This document shows positions 18,282 to 27,716 of a stretch of 64,000 nt of DNA, piece by piece (position 1 is the first letter of the stretch; each line of letters begins with the position of its first letter). Under the pieces are notes generated by a model. It saw only the letters and a program-made list of their open reading frames with translations, searched no databases and had not been told where the DNA came from. The position numbers and the translations under genes were made by a program. Origin of the DNA: Psychrobacter lutiphocae DSM 21542 (GTDB lineage Bacteria; Pseudomonadota; Gammaproteobacteria; Pseudomonadales; Moraxellaceae); the NCBI RefSeq assembly GCF_000382145.1, contig NZ_KB907628.1, positions 4,670 through 68,669 of the forward strand, written 5' to 3'.

Positions 18282-19742
18282 ATGACCACTTCTTTAGCGT
18301 TTCCACACAAAAGCATTACCTCGTTTAAAGCCTATGATATCCGTGGCGAGCTGGGGGTTAACCTAGATGAAGACATTGCTTACCGTATTGGCCGAGCCTT
18401 TGCGCAAATATTGGGCAATACTAGCAGTAACGAAGACAAAAGCTCTGACAGTGACACCCCATTGCGTCGTTGCATCGTGATAGGCTGTGATATCCGAGAC
18501 TCTAGCGACAGCTTAAAGCAGGCGACCATTCGTGGTATCGTGGATGCTGGCGTGGATGTGATAGATTTGGGCATGACAGGCACCGAAGAGGTGTATTTTG
18601 CGACCAGTCATTATCATGCGTTGGGCGGTATTGAAGTCACAGCCAGCCATAATCCGATTAATTACAATGGTTTAAAGCTAGTACGTGAAGGCTCTCGTCC
18701 AATTAGTGCTGATAGCGGTCTTGCGCAAATCCAACAAGTTGCGGAGCAAGGTGACTTTCAACCGGTCACCCAAGTCGGGCAAGTACAACAGCTGTTAGAT
18801 AAAATCGCTTATATCGATCATTTAATGAGCTTTATTGATACCGATAAGCTTGTGCCATTAAAAATTGTGATTAACTCAGGCAATGGCAGCGCCGGTCCTG
18901 TGGTTGATTTGCTAGAGCAGCGCTTACAGCAAGCGCAAGCGCCAATTGAGATAATCAAAGTACATCACACGCCTGATGGCAGCTTCCCGAATGGTATTCC
19001 CAACCCCATGATTTTGGCCAATCGTGACTCTACCAAACAGGCGGTATTAGACAATCAAGCAGACCTGGGCATTGCCTTTGATGGTGACTTTGACCGCTGT
19101 TTCTTGTTTGATGCCAAAGGCGAGTTTGTGGAAGGTAGTTATGTGGTCGGCATGTTGGCGCAGGCTTTTTTGCAAAAGCACTCTGGTGCCACCATCGTGT
19201 ATGATCCTAGAGTGTTGTATAACACCGAAGCCATTATTGCTGAAGGGGGCGGTAAGGCAGCCATCAGTAAGTCAGGGCATTCGTTTATTAAGCAGGTGAT
19301 GCGTGAGTCGGGCGCAATTTATGGCGGTGAGATGAGTGCGCACCATTATTTCCGTGACTTCTTTTATTGTGACAGCGGCATGATTCCTTGGCTATTGACC
19401 ATTGAGTTGTTATCGACCACAGGTAAATCTTTGGGTGAGCTGGTGAATGAGCGTATTGCGGCTTATCCAAGCTCAGGCGAGATTAACTTTAAATTGACTA
19501 AGGCCAGCAGTGATGAAATTTTGAGTGCCATTGAAAGCCACTTTGCGGCAGAAAGTCCGGTTAAAAATACTTTAGATGGGTTAAGCCTTGATTTTGGTGA
19601 TTGGCGCTTTAATATCCGAGCGTCAAATACAGAACCTTTAATTCGATTAAATATTGAGACCAAAGCCGATGCGCAGTTATTGGCACAAAAAACGGCGCTG
19701 ATTAAACAATGGTTGGCAGAGCAAGGCGCACAGTTGGCTTAA
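18282..19742 (+). CDS. Phosphomannomutase/phosphoglucomutase
   Basis: Alpha-D-phosphohexomutase of the AlgC/ManB type that interconverts hexose 1- and 6-phosphates. The 486 residues carry the phosphoserine loop VTASHNPINYNGLKL (Ser122), the Mg-binding loop FDGDFDRCFLFD, the sugar-binding GGEMSAHHYF and the phosphate-binding loop RASNTEPLIRLNIE, the four domains in order. It supplies glucose-1-phosphate to GalU, or mannose-1-phosphate. It closes the galU block; the next 260 bases up to mazG show no gene and no clear terminator. The specificity between pgm and manB cannot be read from sequence. Confidence 0.93.
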   Translation: MTTSLAFPHKSITSFKAYDIRGELGVNLDEDIAYRIGRAFAQILGNTSSNEDKSSDSDTPLRRCIVIGCDIRDSSDSLKQATIRGIVDAGVDVIDLGMTGTEEVYFATSHYHALGGIEVTASHNPINYNGLKLVREGSRPISADSGLAQIQQVAEQGDFQPVTQVGQVQQLLDKIAYIDHLMSFIDTDKLVPLKIVINSGNGSAGPVVDLLEQRLQQAQAPIEIIKVHHTPDGSFPNGIPNPMILANRDSTKQAVLDNQADLGIAFDGDFDRCFLFDAKGEFVEGSYVVGMLAQAFLQKHSGATIVYDPRVLYNTEAIIAEGGGKAAISKSGHSFIKQVMRESGAIYGGEMSAHHYFRDFFYCDSGMIPWLLTIELLSTTGKSLGELVNERIAAYPSSGEINFKLTKASSDEILSAIESHFAAESPVKNTLDGLSLDFGDWRFNIRASNTEPLIRLNIETKADAQLLAQKTALIKQWLAEQGAQLA

Positions 19743-20001
19743 GTTAGTAAAGGTGGAATCCAAAAGCTTCTATTTTAGGACTGACGCACGAGTAGATATT
19801 ATGGCAACTGGTAATCATTTATGTATCCTCTGAAGGTAGAGCCAGACGCTCCATAAATAATTAGCAGTCACTTTTAAAGCCTTGAAACCGTATTTTTGCG
19901 TAAGCCCTATATTCGAATTAACGAATTAACCAAATGCAGCAGTTAGCTCAAATTAGGTTCTAAACACAAGCTAAGTGCTAAATGTAAATAAGAGGTCAGT
20001 C

Positions 20002-20874
20002 ATGCAATCTAATTCAGAGATTCAATCAAGCCAACAGCCACAGCCGCCGCAGCCAGTCGCAGGCACGCCAACAGCTACTGGTGAGCTGGATGACTTATTG
20101 GCATTGATGGCACGCCTGAGAGCAGACTGTCCTTGGGACAAAAAACAGACCAATCATAGTCTTATTCCTTATGCCATAGAAGAGGCGTATGAGCTGGCAG
20201 AAGCAGTGCAAGAAGGCGATATAGAAGACATCAAAGGCGAGCTTGGTGATGTCTTATTGCAAGTCATTTTCCATTGTCAGCTGTATGCCGAGCAGCATCA
20301 GTTTGATTTATCAGATGTGATTTACACTTTGCAAAGTAAGCTGATTCGTCGCCATCCGCATGTGTTTGAAGCAGACAAATTGCCCGATGATGAGGCGGTC
20401 AAACAACGCTGGGATGAGATCAAAGCGTTAGAAAATGCCGAGCGAGAGCGCCGTGGTAAGCCCAAACGCAGTTTAGATTCAGTCAAAGCGGGCAGTGCGC
20501 TGATGCAAGCGCAAAGTTTGCAACAAGCTGCCAGCAAATTAGGCTTTGACTGGGATGGCGTGGATGGGGCGATTGCCAAGCTTGAAGAAGAGATTGCCGA
20601 GCTAAAACAAATCATACCCAAAGCCGGTGAAAAAGCAGATGCGGCTCAAAAAGCAGCGCTAGAAAAAGAGCTGGGTGACTGTGTGTTTGGTCTGGTTAAT
20701 GTCGCCCGCAAGCTGAAATTGGATGCCGAAGCGGCCACCTTGACTTGCACTCACAAATTCCGCTCCCGCTTTGCTTATATCGAGCAGGAGTTGGCTAAGC
20801 AGGGTCAAACCCCAGAAACCAGTAGCTTACAACAGATGGATGCGCTGTGGGAGCAGGCCAAGCAGCATGAATAA
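20002..20874 (+). CDS. mazG: Nucleoside triphosphate pyrophosphohydrolase MazG
   Basis: Hydrolyses (d)NTPs to NMP and PPi; linked to nucleotide-pool cleaning and stringent response. It has two MazG domains: the first with CPWDKKQTNHSL, EEAYELAEAV and GELGDVLLQVIFH, the second with EKELGDCVFGLVNVAR. I place the start at the ATG at 20002, which follows AAGAGGTCAGT, giving 290 residues; an upstream frame opens at 19975 but has no ribosome-binding site. A Gln/Pro-rich 25-residue leader precedes the first domain. The stop overlaps the start of the next gene by 8 bases. Confidence 0.93.
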   Translation: MQSNSEIQSSQQPQPPQPVAGTPTATGELDDLLALMARLRADCPWDKKQTNHSLIPYAIEEAYELAEAVQEGDIEDIKGELGDVLLQVIFHCQLYAEQHQFDLSDVIYTLQSKLIRRHPHVFEADKLPDDEAVKQRWDEIKALENAERERRGKPKRSLDSVKAGSALMQAQSLQQAASKLGFDWDGVDGAIAKLEEEIAELKQIIPKAGEKADAAQKAALEKELGDCVFGLVNVARKLKLDAEAATLTCTHKFRSRFAYIEQELAKQGQTPETSSLQQMDALWEQAKQHE

Positions 20875-21361
20875 GCGCTGGCAGGATGATGTTAAAGACA
20901 GCATAAAAGAAGGTGTCAAAGCAAACGGCCAATCAACAGGTGTTATCAGTAAGCGTTTTTCGCCTGTTATTATTAGCAGAGGGCTTTTTGTATTATTTAT
21001 GCTCTGGATACTGCTGTTTGTGGCAATGGTTAATTCCCATGCTCAAGCCAAAAACAACCTTCAAGTCCAAGCCGAGCAATGCTTTGCAGATCCTAAGCAG
21101 GCGTATGCTTACTTAATAGCGCAACAGCAGCAACAACGTCTGCAAGCCGATCAGGCTAAGCACAATACAATCATTAATATCAATCAAGCTGGTGAGGCAG
21201 AGTTAACCCAATTGAGCGGTATTGGCAGTCAAAAAGCGCAGCAGATTATTTTGTATCGAGAGACGTTTGGGCTATTTACATCGGTAGATGATTTGGCAAA
21301 AGTGAAAGGCATCGGCGCTCAGACGGTCGCAAATAATCGCGATAGAATGATAGTGCAGTAG
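20867..21361 (+). CDS. ComEA-like helix-hairpin-helix DNA-binding protein
   Basis: The 164-residue protein has one N-terminal membrane segment (GLFVLFMLWILLFVAMV) ending near a signal-peptidase-like SHAQA, a Gln-rich spacer, and a C-terminal double helix-hairpin-helix (NINQAGEAELTQLSGIGSQ, VKGIGAQTVANNR) as in ComEA, the periplasmic DNA receptor of natural transformation. The start at 20867 overlaps the mazG end; the frame is open further upstream inside mazG but MNKRW gives the sensible protein. ComEA-type HhH proteins also occur outside competence, so the role in DNA uptake is inferred. Confidence 0.8.
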   Translation: MNKRWQDDVKDSIKEGVKANGQSTGVISKRFSPVIISRGLFVLFMLWILLFVAMVNSHAQAKNNLQVQAEQCFADPKQAYAYLIAQQQQQRLQADQAKHNTIININQAGEAELTQLSGIGSQKAQQIILYRETFGLFTSVDDLAKVKGIGAQTVANNRDRMIVQ

Positions 21362-21394
21362 CGGTTTGTCACTTAAATTGGCTTAAACTAAGGC

Positions 21395-22021
21395 TTAAAT
21401 GACATACTTTAAAATCATAATATAGTGACAAATGGCGCCAGCCAGTACAAATAAATGCCAGATGACATGGTTATAAGGTATTTTTTCAACCGCATAAAAT
21501 ATGATGCCTACCGTATAAAATAAACCACCAGCTGCTAAATATAGCAAGCCATTCCATGCCACAGCCGCTTTTAGTGACGTTAAGTCCACCAAGATTAACC
21601 AGCCCATGACCAGATACAATAAGGTTGAAAATAATTCAAAGCGGCCAGTAAAAAACAGCTTCATAATGGTGCCAACAGCTGCAATCCCCCAAACACACCC
21701 CAATAAAATTAGACCATTGTGATCTAACATATTAATAACCAATACTGGGGTGTAAGTACCGGCAATTAGTAGGTAGATGCTGATATGGTCTAACACTCTC
21801 AGCTTTCGTTTCAGCTGCGGCTGAGATACCCAGTGATAACAGGTTGATGCCAAAAACAATACAATAACCGATAGCCCATAAACAGTAATCCCAGCTTGGC
21901 TGTATTTGGTTTTATGGCTGTCATTAGCCAGTAACGCCAATAAGCCAAAACCACCCAATATAGCCCCAATGCCATGAGTAAGCGCATTGAGACGTTCTTC
22001 TATTACAGTCTGTACGCGCAT
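21395..22021 (-). CDS. Hemolysin III / PAQR family membrane protein
   Basis: About 208 residues with seven predicted membrane helices. The family pattern is clear: EERLNALTHGIGAILG at the N terminus, STCYHW, DHISIYLLIAGTYTPVL, and HVIWHLFVLAGAICHY with the metal-ligand-type Ser/His/Asp residues. Bacterial members are called hemolysin III or YqfA, but a true hemolytic role is doubtful and the function is unknown. I use the ATG at 22021; a TTG three codons upstream is possible. It converges with the comEA-like gene, only 33 bases apart. Confidence 0.85.
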   Translation of the reverse strand: MRVQTVIEERLNALTHGIGAILGGFGLLALLANDSHKTKYSQAGITVYGLSVIVLFLASTCYHWVSQPQLKRKLRVLDHISIYLLIAGTYTPVLVINMLDHNGLILLGCVWGIAAVGTIMKLFFTGRFELFSTLLYLVMGWLILVDLTSLKAAVAWNGLLYLAAGGLFYTVGIIFYAVEKIPYNHVIWHLFVLAGAICHYIMILKYVI

Positions 22022-22317
22022 ATTGTTCAAAACTACGATGATGAATGAAGAATTCTGACTATAGCATTGTATAATTCAATTTGAAATACCCGACAGGTGT
22101 TGAGAATGCTTCATTCACGTTTACGGCTTAGGTTGGTCTAGTGAGACTCGGTGATGAGTTTAGGTGATGAAAGTAGGGGAGCCAGTGCAAGTTTTATTAA
22201 GTCTATATGTTAAAAATAATAATAAAATTAATAAGATAGGTTTGTAATCCACACAAATATATATCCAAAATTTACATCTTATTTCAAGTTAAATATGATG
22301 GATTACTCAGTTATTGT

Positions 22318-22890
22318 TTAATGAGTACAGACGGCTTGCAGAATTTTGTCATCTTTAGCAAGAGGCTGCCAGATAAGTTCATTAAGGGATTTAAGTGTGT
22401 TAGGCGCATTGTCTGAGCTAGTGAGACTGTCTTGATCGCTATCTATATTGGTATTGAGACCGATAGGATCGGCAAGGGTTTGCTGGGTGCAGTTAACCAG
22501 TTGAGGTACTATCTTAGTGCTCATGCGTCGTTCAAATAAATAGAGATTAACTTGTTTGATGACCTCTGCTTGAGAAGAGTCGAGACGCTTGTTGGGGGCT
22601 ACGGCCATAAAGCGAATCACTTGTGGTTTGATATAACTCCAAGGACGAAACCAAGTCTTACCTTCAATCAGTTTAAGTACCTGTGCATCTTTGGGGAGTT
22701 TTTCTATTTGTTGCTCATGCCAGTGATATTCTTGATGAATTTGAAACCCTAACATGCCAATGCCTGCAAAGATAGGGATAAGCCATTTGGGTGAGTTAAA
22801 TCCGATAAGTTTAGAGAGGTGGCGGATAATAAGTGCTAAGCCTGCCATCGCAAATCCTGCGCTGATGGTGGCAATAAATTCGTAAATCAT
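22318..22890 (-). CDS. Hypothetical membrane protein
   Basis: I do not recognise this 190-residue protein. It has two N-terminal hydrophobic helices (about 5-25 and 36-52), then a soluble part with a conserved-looking KTWFRPWSYIKPQVIRFMAV segment and a Ser/Asp-rich stretch near residues 145-165. The AGGAAAAGAA site supports the ATG at 22890. It is transcribed alone, with a hairpin at 22931-22960 between it and the symporter genes upstream. No function is proposed. Confidence 0.65.
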   Translation of the reverse strand: MIYEFIATISAGFAMAGLALIIRHLSKLIGFNSPKWLIPIFAGIGMLGFQIHQEYHWHEQQIEKLPKDAQVLKLIEGKTWFRPWSYIKPQVIRFMAVAPNKRLDSSQAEVIKQVNLYLFERRMSTKIVPQLVNCTQQTLADPIGLNTNIDSDQDSLTSSDNAPNTLKSLNELIWQPLAKDDKILQAVCTH

Positions 22891-22930
22891 TTCTTTTCCT
22901 GTGTTGGCTTGTAAGCCCGTACCTGTCAGT

Positions 22931-22960
22931 GAAATGAGCCAGATAACTCTGGCTCATTTT
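22931..22960. terminator. Hairpin terminator after the symporter gene
   Basis: AAATGAGCCAG (22932-22942) pairs perfectly with CTGGCTCATTT (22949-22959) around a six-base loop, with T-runs on the + side. On the - strand it follows the large symporter subunit and precedes the hypothetical gene. Confidence 0.8.
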
Positions 22961-23017
22961 TATTAACGTGTTCCATTTATACACGAACTAATTCTAATCT
23001 TATATCAGCTCGGTAGC

Positions 23018-24886
23018 TTAGTGATCAACGGCAGCACCAGCACCACGTGGAGAGCGGACGCTTTCTACCAGCTCTTGAATATGAGCAGGAGGTGGCGCAG
23101 TCATTGATGACACGACAAAGGCAACGATAAAGTTAATTAAAGCGCCAACAGCACCAAATGATAGTGGTGAAATACCAAATAACCAGTAATCAGCGGTATC
23201 TGGGAAGTTGGCAGTCCCTGCCATAAAGAACCAGCCTTTATAGATAAAGATATAAATCAAGGTCAGGACTAGACCAGTTAGCATCCCTGTAATAGCGCCA
23301 ATACTGTTGATACGCTTCGAGAAGATCCCCATCATTAATGCTGGGAATAAAGACGCACCAGCAATACCGAAGGCGAGAGCAACAACCTGAGCGGCAAATC
23401 CTGGGGGATTTAAACCAAGATAAGTGGCAACAATGATAGCAACTGCCATAGAAATACGGGCAGCTAACAATTCACCTTTATCAGTAATATTGGGGTTAAT
23501 ATTACGCTTGATTAAATCATGGCTAATGGCTGATGAGATGGCTAATAATAAGCCAGCAGCGGTCGATAATGCAGCGGCCAAGCCACCAGCAGCAATTAGA
23601 CCAATAACCCAAGGTGGTAGATTTGCAATTTCGGGGTTGGCAAGTACCATGATGTCCTTGTTAACATCAAGCTCGTTACCCTGCCATCCAGCGCCATCAA
23701 ATTTACCATCTAATACATTGCTATGGGCGCTACGAGCCGCTTCAACAGCAGCTGTGGCTGCAGCAACATCGCCACCTTCAGCTTCAGCAGTGGCTAATGC
23801 TGCTTGAGCTGCACCGAGGCCACTATCATTATACATCTGAATACGGCCATCGCCATTTAAGTCTGAATATTGAATTAAGCCAGTTTCTTCCCAAGTTTGC
23901 ATCCAGCTTGGACGCTCATCATAAGGAAGGGCAGGTGCATCTACACCTTGTGGATAAACGGTATCGATTAAGTTTAAACGTGCCATAGAACCTACCGCAG
24001 GGGCGGTAAAATATAGCAAGGCAATAAATACCAGTGCCCAACCAGCAGACCAGCGTGCATCAGCAACTTTCGGTACCGTGAAAAAGCGAATGATAACGTG
24101 TGGTAGACCAGCCGTACCTATCATTAATGATAAGGTAAAGAGCACCATGTTTAACTTATTTGGTACGTCAGCAGTATAAGCGGTAAAACCAAGCTCAGTG
24201 ACCACTTGATCCAGTTTGGTTAATAGTGGTAAACCAGATTCGGTATGGGTTGAGAACATGCCTAAGCCTGGAATTGGATTGCCAGTAAGCTCAAGTGAAA
24301 TAAACACCGCAGGGACAGTATAAGCGATAATCAATACCACATATTGTGCAACCTGAGTATAGGTAATGCCTTTCATACCACCCAAGACAGCGTAGAAGAA
24401 AACCACGATAGCGGCAATAATAAGCCCTGTGGTATTGTCCACTTCTAAGAAGCGAGAAAATGCTACGCCGGCACCTGTCATCTGACCGATAACGTAAGTG
24501 GTCGACGCCACAATTAAACAAACCACAGCGACCAAAGCGGCTGTTTTTGAATAAAAACGATCGCCAATAAAATCTGGTACTGTAAATTTACCAAACTTAC
24601 GTAAGTAAGGAGCAAGCAGGAGGGCAAGCAATACGTAGCCACCGGTCCAACCCATCAAATAAGATGAGGCACCATAGCCACCTGCGGCCAATAAGCCCGC
24701 CATAGAGATGAAGGAGGCGGCACTCATCCAATCAGCGCCTGTTGCCATCCCATTTAAAACAGGGTGAACACCGCCACCTGCGACATAAAATTCTTTGGTA
24801 GATCCTGCGCGCGCCCAAATTGCAATACCGAAATACAGCAAGAAAGAGGCACCAACGAACAGAATATTAATTGTAAATTGACTCAT
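23018..24886 (-). CDS. Sodium:solute symporter, large subunit (acetate/lactate-type)
   Basis: Member of the SSS family, about 13 membrane helices, 622 residues. The start is YFGIAIWARAGSTKEFYVAGG and a sodium-site-like segment ADWMSAASFISMAGL follows, as in ActP-related symporters. A soluble insertion at about 305-415 holds an Ala-rich helix and a calcium-loop-like DLNGDGRIQMYN (342-353), a feature of the larger VC_2705-type subfamily. It follows the DUF4212 partner by 5 bases with GAGGAATAACCCTA as ribosome-binding site. The substrate is probably a short carboxylate such as acetate, lactate or propionate, by family only. Confidence 0.85.
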   Translation of the reverse strand: MSQFTINILFVGASFLLYFGIAIWARAGSTKEFYVAGGGVHPVLNGMATGADWMSAASFISMAGLLAAGGYGASSYLMGWTGGYVLLALLLAPYLRKFGKFTVPDFIGDRFYSKTAALVAVVCLIVASTTYVIGQMTGAGVAFSRFLEVDNTTGLIIAAIVVFFYAVLGGMKGITYTQVAQYVVLIIAYTVPAVFISLELTGNPIPGLGMFSTHTESGLPLLTKLDQVVTELGFTAYTADVPNKLNMVLFTLSLMIGTAGLPHVIIRFFTVPKVADARWSAGWALVFIALLYFTAPAVGSMARLNLIDTVYPQGVDAPALPYDERPSWMQTWEETGLIQYSDLNGDGRIQMYNDSGLGAAQAALATAEAEGGDVAAATAAVEAARSAHSNVLDGKFDGAGWQGNELDVNKDIMVLANPEIANLPPWVIGLIAAGGLAAALSTAAGLLLAISSAISHDLIKRNINPNITDKGELLAARISMAVAIIVATYLGLNPPGFAAQVVALAFGIAGASLFPALMMGIFSKRINSIGAITGMLTGLVLTLIYIFIYKGWFFMAGTANFPDTADYWLFGISPLSFGAVGALINFIVAFVVSSMTAPPPAHIQELVESVRSPRGAGAAVDH

Positions 24887-24891
24887 TAGGG

Positions 24892-25152
24892 TTATTCCTC
24901 GTCTACACCGTATTTTTTATCAAGCTTATTCATGCGCCAGGCGTAGAAGAAGATGATGGCGATAAAGGTCGCAATCGACCCTTGTTGGGCAAACCAAAAG
25001 CCCAAATCAGCGCCGCCGAATTGGATGTTTGCAAGTAGAGGTCGGAATAAAATAGCAAAGCCGTAAGGGACAATGGCCCAAACCGCTAAGCAGCCTAAGA
25101 TGAGGCGCACATTGGCTTTCCAATAGCCTGAGGCATCATGATTATTACTCAT
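24892..25152 (-). CDS. DUF4212 small subunit of sodium/solute symporter
   Basis: An 86-residue protein with two membrane helices (NVRLILGCLAVWAIVPYGFA and the SIATFIAIIFFYAWRM region) and the hallmark ending YAWRMNKLDKKYGVDEE. DUF4212 proteins are nearly always encoded directly before an SSS-family large subunit, as here. The start at 25152 has AAGGAG 8 bases upstream; an in-frame ATG seven codons further upstream is less likely. The coding ends are 5 bases apart from the large subunit, so the two are translationally coupled. Confidence 0.9.
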   Translation of the reverse strand: MSNNHDASGYWKANVRLILGCLAVWAIVPYGFAILFRPLLANIQFGGADLGFWFAQQGSIATFIAIIFFYAWRMNKLDKKYGVDEE

Positions 25153-25517
25153 GTGACAAGCTCCTTTTGTCATAGTTATTTTATAAGAGGGCTGTTTGGG
25201 GGGAACACAGCCTGATGATAATCCGTTATATCAAGCATAAACGTGTCGCTTTATTTAGACATATTGTCGTAAGCGTATTGTTTTGAAGCTATCAAGGCAG
25301 GAGTTACTATTGTAACTTTAAGTGTAAATGTGCTTTAAAGTTAAGCAAATTGTATGAACTAAGTTACTATAATGTTTCAGTTTACAGCTGTAATTGACGG
25401 ATAGCAACCAACTATTTAGAAAAAGTTAGTCTTTTTGAGTAAAAATAAGGCTTAGAGAGTGATATGAGGTTTATCAAGCGTTGATGACGTTTATGGGATT
25501 ATGAGAAATACAGAGTC
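25153..25517. other. Promoter-bearing gap upstream of the symporter genes
   Basis: No gene seen. It must contain the - strand promoter for the DUF4212/symporter pair and lies downstream of etfD. I found no convincing operator. Confidence 0.4.
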
Positions 25518-25553
25518 AAAAAATACCCCACTCAATAGAGTAGGGCATTTTTA
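25518..25553 (-). terminator. Intrinsic terminator after ETF-QO gene
   Basis: On the - strand ATGCCCTACTC pairs with GAGTGGGGTAT around TATT, followed by a T-run. It lies just after the stop of the ETF-QO gene. Confidence 0.9.
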
Positions 25554-25582
25554 GCAAAATTGTATTACAAAGCTAAAGTCGA

Positions 25583-27250
25583 TTACATATTTGGATAGTT
25601 TGGACCACCGCCACCTTCTGGTGTTATCCAAGTAATATTCTGTGATGGGTCTTTAATATCACAGGTCTTACAGTGCACACAGTTTTGAGCATTAATTACA
25701 AACTTGGCACCTTCTGCATTTTTAACGACTTCATAAACCCCTGCTGGACAGTAACGCTGTGCTGGTTCTGCATAGACAGGCAAGTTCACCTCAATAGGCA
25801 CGGTAGGATCAGTAAGTTTTAAATGGCTTGGCTGATCTTCAGCATGGTTGGTATTTGAAATAAATACCGATGACAGCTTATCGAAAGTCAGCTTACCGTC
25901 TGGTTTTGGATAATCAGGCTTGTATGATGTGCTTGCTTTATCCAAAGCCTTATAATCAGGTGTAGTGTCATGGATGGTTAACGGCATTTTGCCACCTAGG
26001 ATGTTGTGCTCAATAAAGGTGAATGCGCCACCCATAAATAGACCTAAGCGGTGCATGGCCGGGGCAAAGTTACGTGCTGATTTATTGTCTTCATATAGCC
26101 AAGACTGCTCAAACTTGTCGGTGTAGCTGGTGACTTCATCATGCTGACGGCCAGCTTGTAGAGCTTCAAAGATGGCTTCAGCTGCCAACATACCTGACTT
26201 CATTGAGGTATGTGTGCCTTTGATTTTAACTGGATTTAAGAAGCCAGCATCATCACCAACAAGTACGCCACCTGGGAAAGTTAGCTTAGGTAAAGAGTTT
26301 AAGCCACCTTTGGTCATGGCACGTGCACCATAAGATAAGCGTTTGCCGCCTTCTAAGACCTCTTTAATCACTGGATGTGTTTTTAGGCGCTGCATTTCAT
26401 CAAATGGCGATAGGTAAGGGTTGCTATAAGATAAGTCGATGACCAGTCCAAAGCTGACTTGGTTGTTTTCATCATGGTATAACCACCAACCACCGCTTGA
26501 GCCAGTTTCGGTTAACGGCCAGCCTAAGCCATGCATGACGACACCTGGCTCATGCTTGCTAGGATCTACTTCCCATAGTTCTTTGATACCGATACCATAA
26601 TGCTGGGGATCGCTGTCTTTATCTAGGTCAAAGCGACTGATTAAACGCTTACCTAGGTGACCACGACAGCCTTCGGCAAATACTGTATATTTGGCCAATA
26701 GCTCATAGCCTGGCTCATAGCCTGGTTTGTGAGAGCCATCGGCTGCCACGCCCATATCACCCGTTAAGACACCGCGGACTGAGCCATCATCGTTATATAG
26801 AATTTCTGCAGCGGCAAAGCCTGGGAACATCATGACTTCAAGCTCTTCTGCCTGCTCAGCCATCCAGCGCACCACGTTGCCTAGAGACACAATGTAGTTG
26901 CCTTCGTTGTGCATTGGCGCAGGGATTAAGCCGTTTGGGGTTCTGATTGAGCGGGTTTGTGAGTTGAGATAAAACACTCTGTCTTCGGTGACAGGCACGT
27001 TTAGTGGCGCCCCTTTTTCTTTCCAGTCTGGGATAAGTTCATTTAACGCACGAGGTTCGATGACTGCACCAGATAGGGTATGAGCCCCAAACTCTGAGCC
27101 TTTTTCAACCACACAGACCATAAACTCTTCATTGCCAGCTTCTAACGCAAGTTGGCGCAGACGAATGGCTGTTGCCAGACCAGAGGGACCACCCCCAACG
27201 ATAACAACATCAAACTCCATAGATTCACGTTCTATTTGTTCATCTTGCAT
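25583..27250 (-). CDS. Electron transfer flavoprotein:ubiquinone oxidoreductase
   Basis: Inner-membrane FAD/[4Fe-4S] enzyme that passes electrons from ETF to ubiquinone, the exit route for acyl-CoA dehydrogenases such as the one at 51283-52455. The 555 residues begin with FDVVIVGGGPSGLATAIRL, carry the conserved GGWWLYHDENN and GDDAGFLNPVKIKGTH segments, and end with the ferredoxin part: CPAGVYEV then NCVHCKTCDIKDP. Length is standard. AAGGAG precedes the ATG. It has its own terminator, so it is monocistronic; etfAB are not in the window. Confidence 0.96.
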   Translation of the reverse strand: MQDEQIERESMEFDVVIVGGGPSGLATAIRLRQLALEAGNEEFMVCVVEKGSEFGAHTLSGAVIEPRALNELIPDWKEKGAPLNVPVTEDRVFYLNSQTRSIRTPNGLIPAPMHNEGNYIVSLGNVVRWMAEQAEELEVMMFPGFAAAEILYNDDGSVRGVLTGDMGVAADGSHKPGYEPGYELLAKYTVFAEGCRGHLGKRLISRFDLDKDSDPQHYGIGIKELWEVDPSKHEPGVVMHGLGWPLTETGSSGGWWLYHDENNQVSFGLVIDLSYSNPYLSPFDEMQRLKTHPVIKEVLEGGKRLSYGARAMTKGGLNSLPKLTFPGGVLVGDDAGFLNPVKIKGTHTSMKSGMLAAEAIFEALQAGRQHDEVTSYTDKFEQSWLYEDNKSARNFAPAMHRLGLFMGGAFTFIEHNILGGKMPLTIHDTTPDYKALDKASTSYKPDYPKPDGKLTFDKLSSVFISNTNHAEDQPSHLKLTDPTVPIEVNLPVYAEPAQRYCPAGVYEVVKNAEGAKFVINAQNCVHCKTCDIKDPSQNITWITPEGGGGPNYPNM

Positions 27251-27716
27251 TTTAGACTCCTTATAGCTGGCTTAATAATCACACAATGCGTGGCTAGACC
27301 ATGATTGATTTGACAAGTCGTTGCTTAATAGTAAAGTATTTAATATAACTAAAAGTGAAGTAATCAATAGTAAAAATCAACTTAAAATCTTAATGAATAA
27401 ATTAAGGCCTCAGTTAATTAATAGTTACTAATATCTATAATACAACTACTCATCAGTCACTTGTTCGCTGTGACTGTGCCATTATGTTAATTTTGAATGC
27501 TAGCAGATTTGGTTCAAACCGGTCCTTTATACCCAAGAATAATGTCAATTTATGGGCAAAAATCAGATTTTGGCACTTCATCTGGCAGTAATATAAAAAA
27601 AAGGGTTGCAGTTAGTGACTCATTATAAAATAAAAGTTAGATAAAGACGATACGATTTGTGACTGAGGCGTGATAAAGTACGAAAGTCATACTTTTCTTG
27701 TCAGGATACGATTATA
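27251..27716. other. Divergent promoter region
   Basis: AT-rich spacer between the divergent ETF-QO gene and the DUF1285 gene. No ORF. The right end carries the CAGGATACGATTATA ribosome-binding region of the DUF1285 gene. No clear operator was identified. Confidence 0.45.

Noticed and set aside
19743..20001. Possible gene between pgm and mazG
   Set aside because: No ORF of useful length or ribosome-binding site; only the mazG upstream region is seen.
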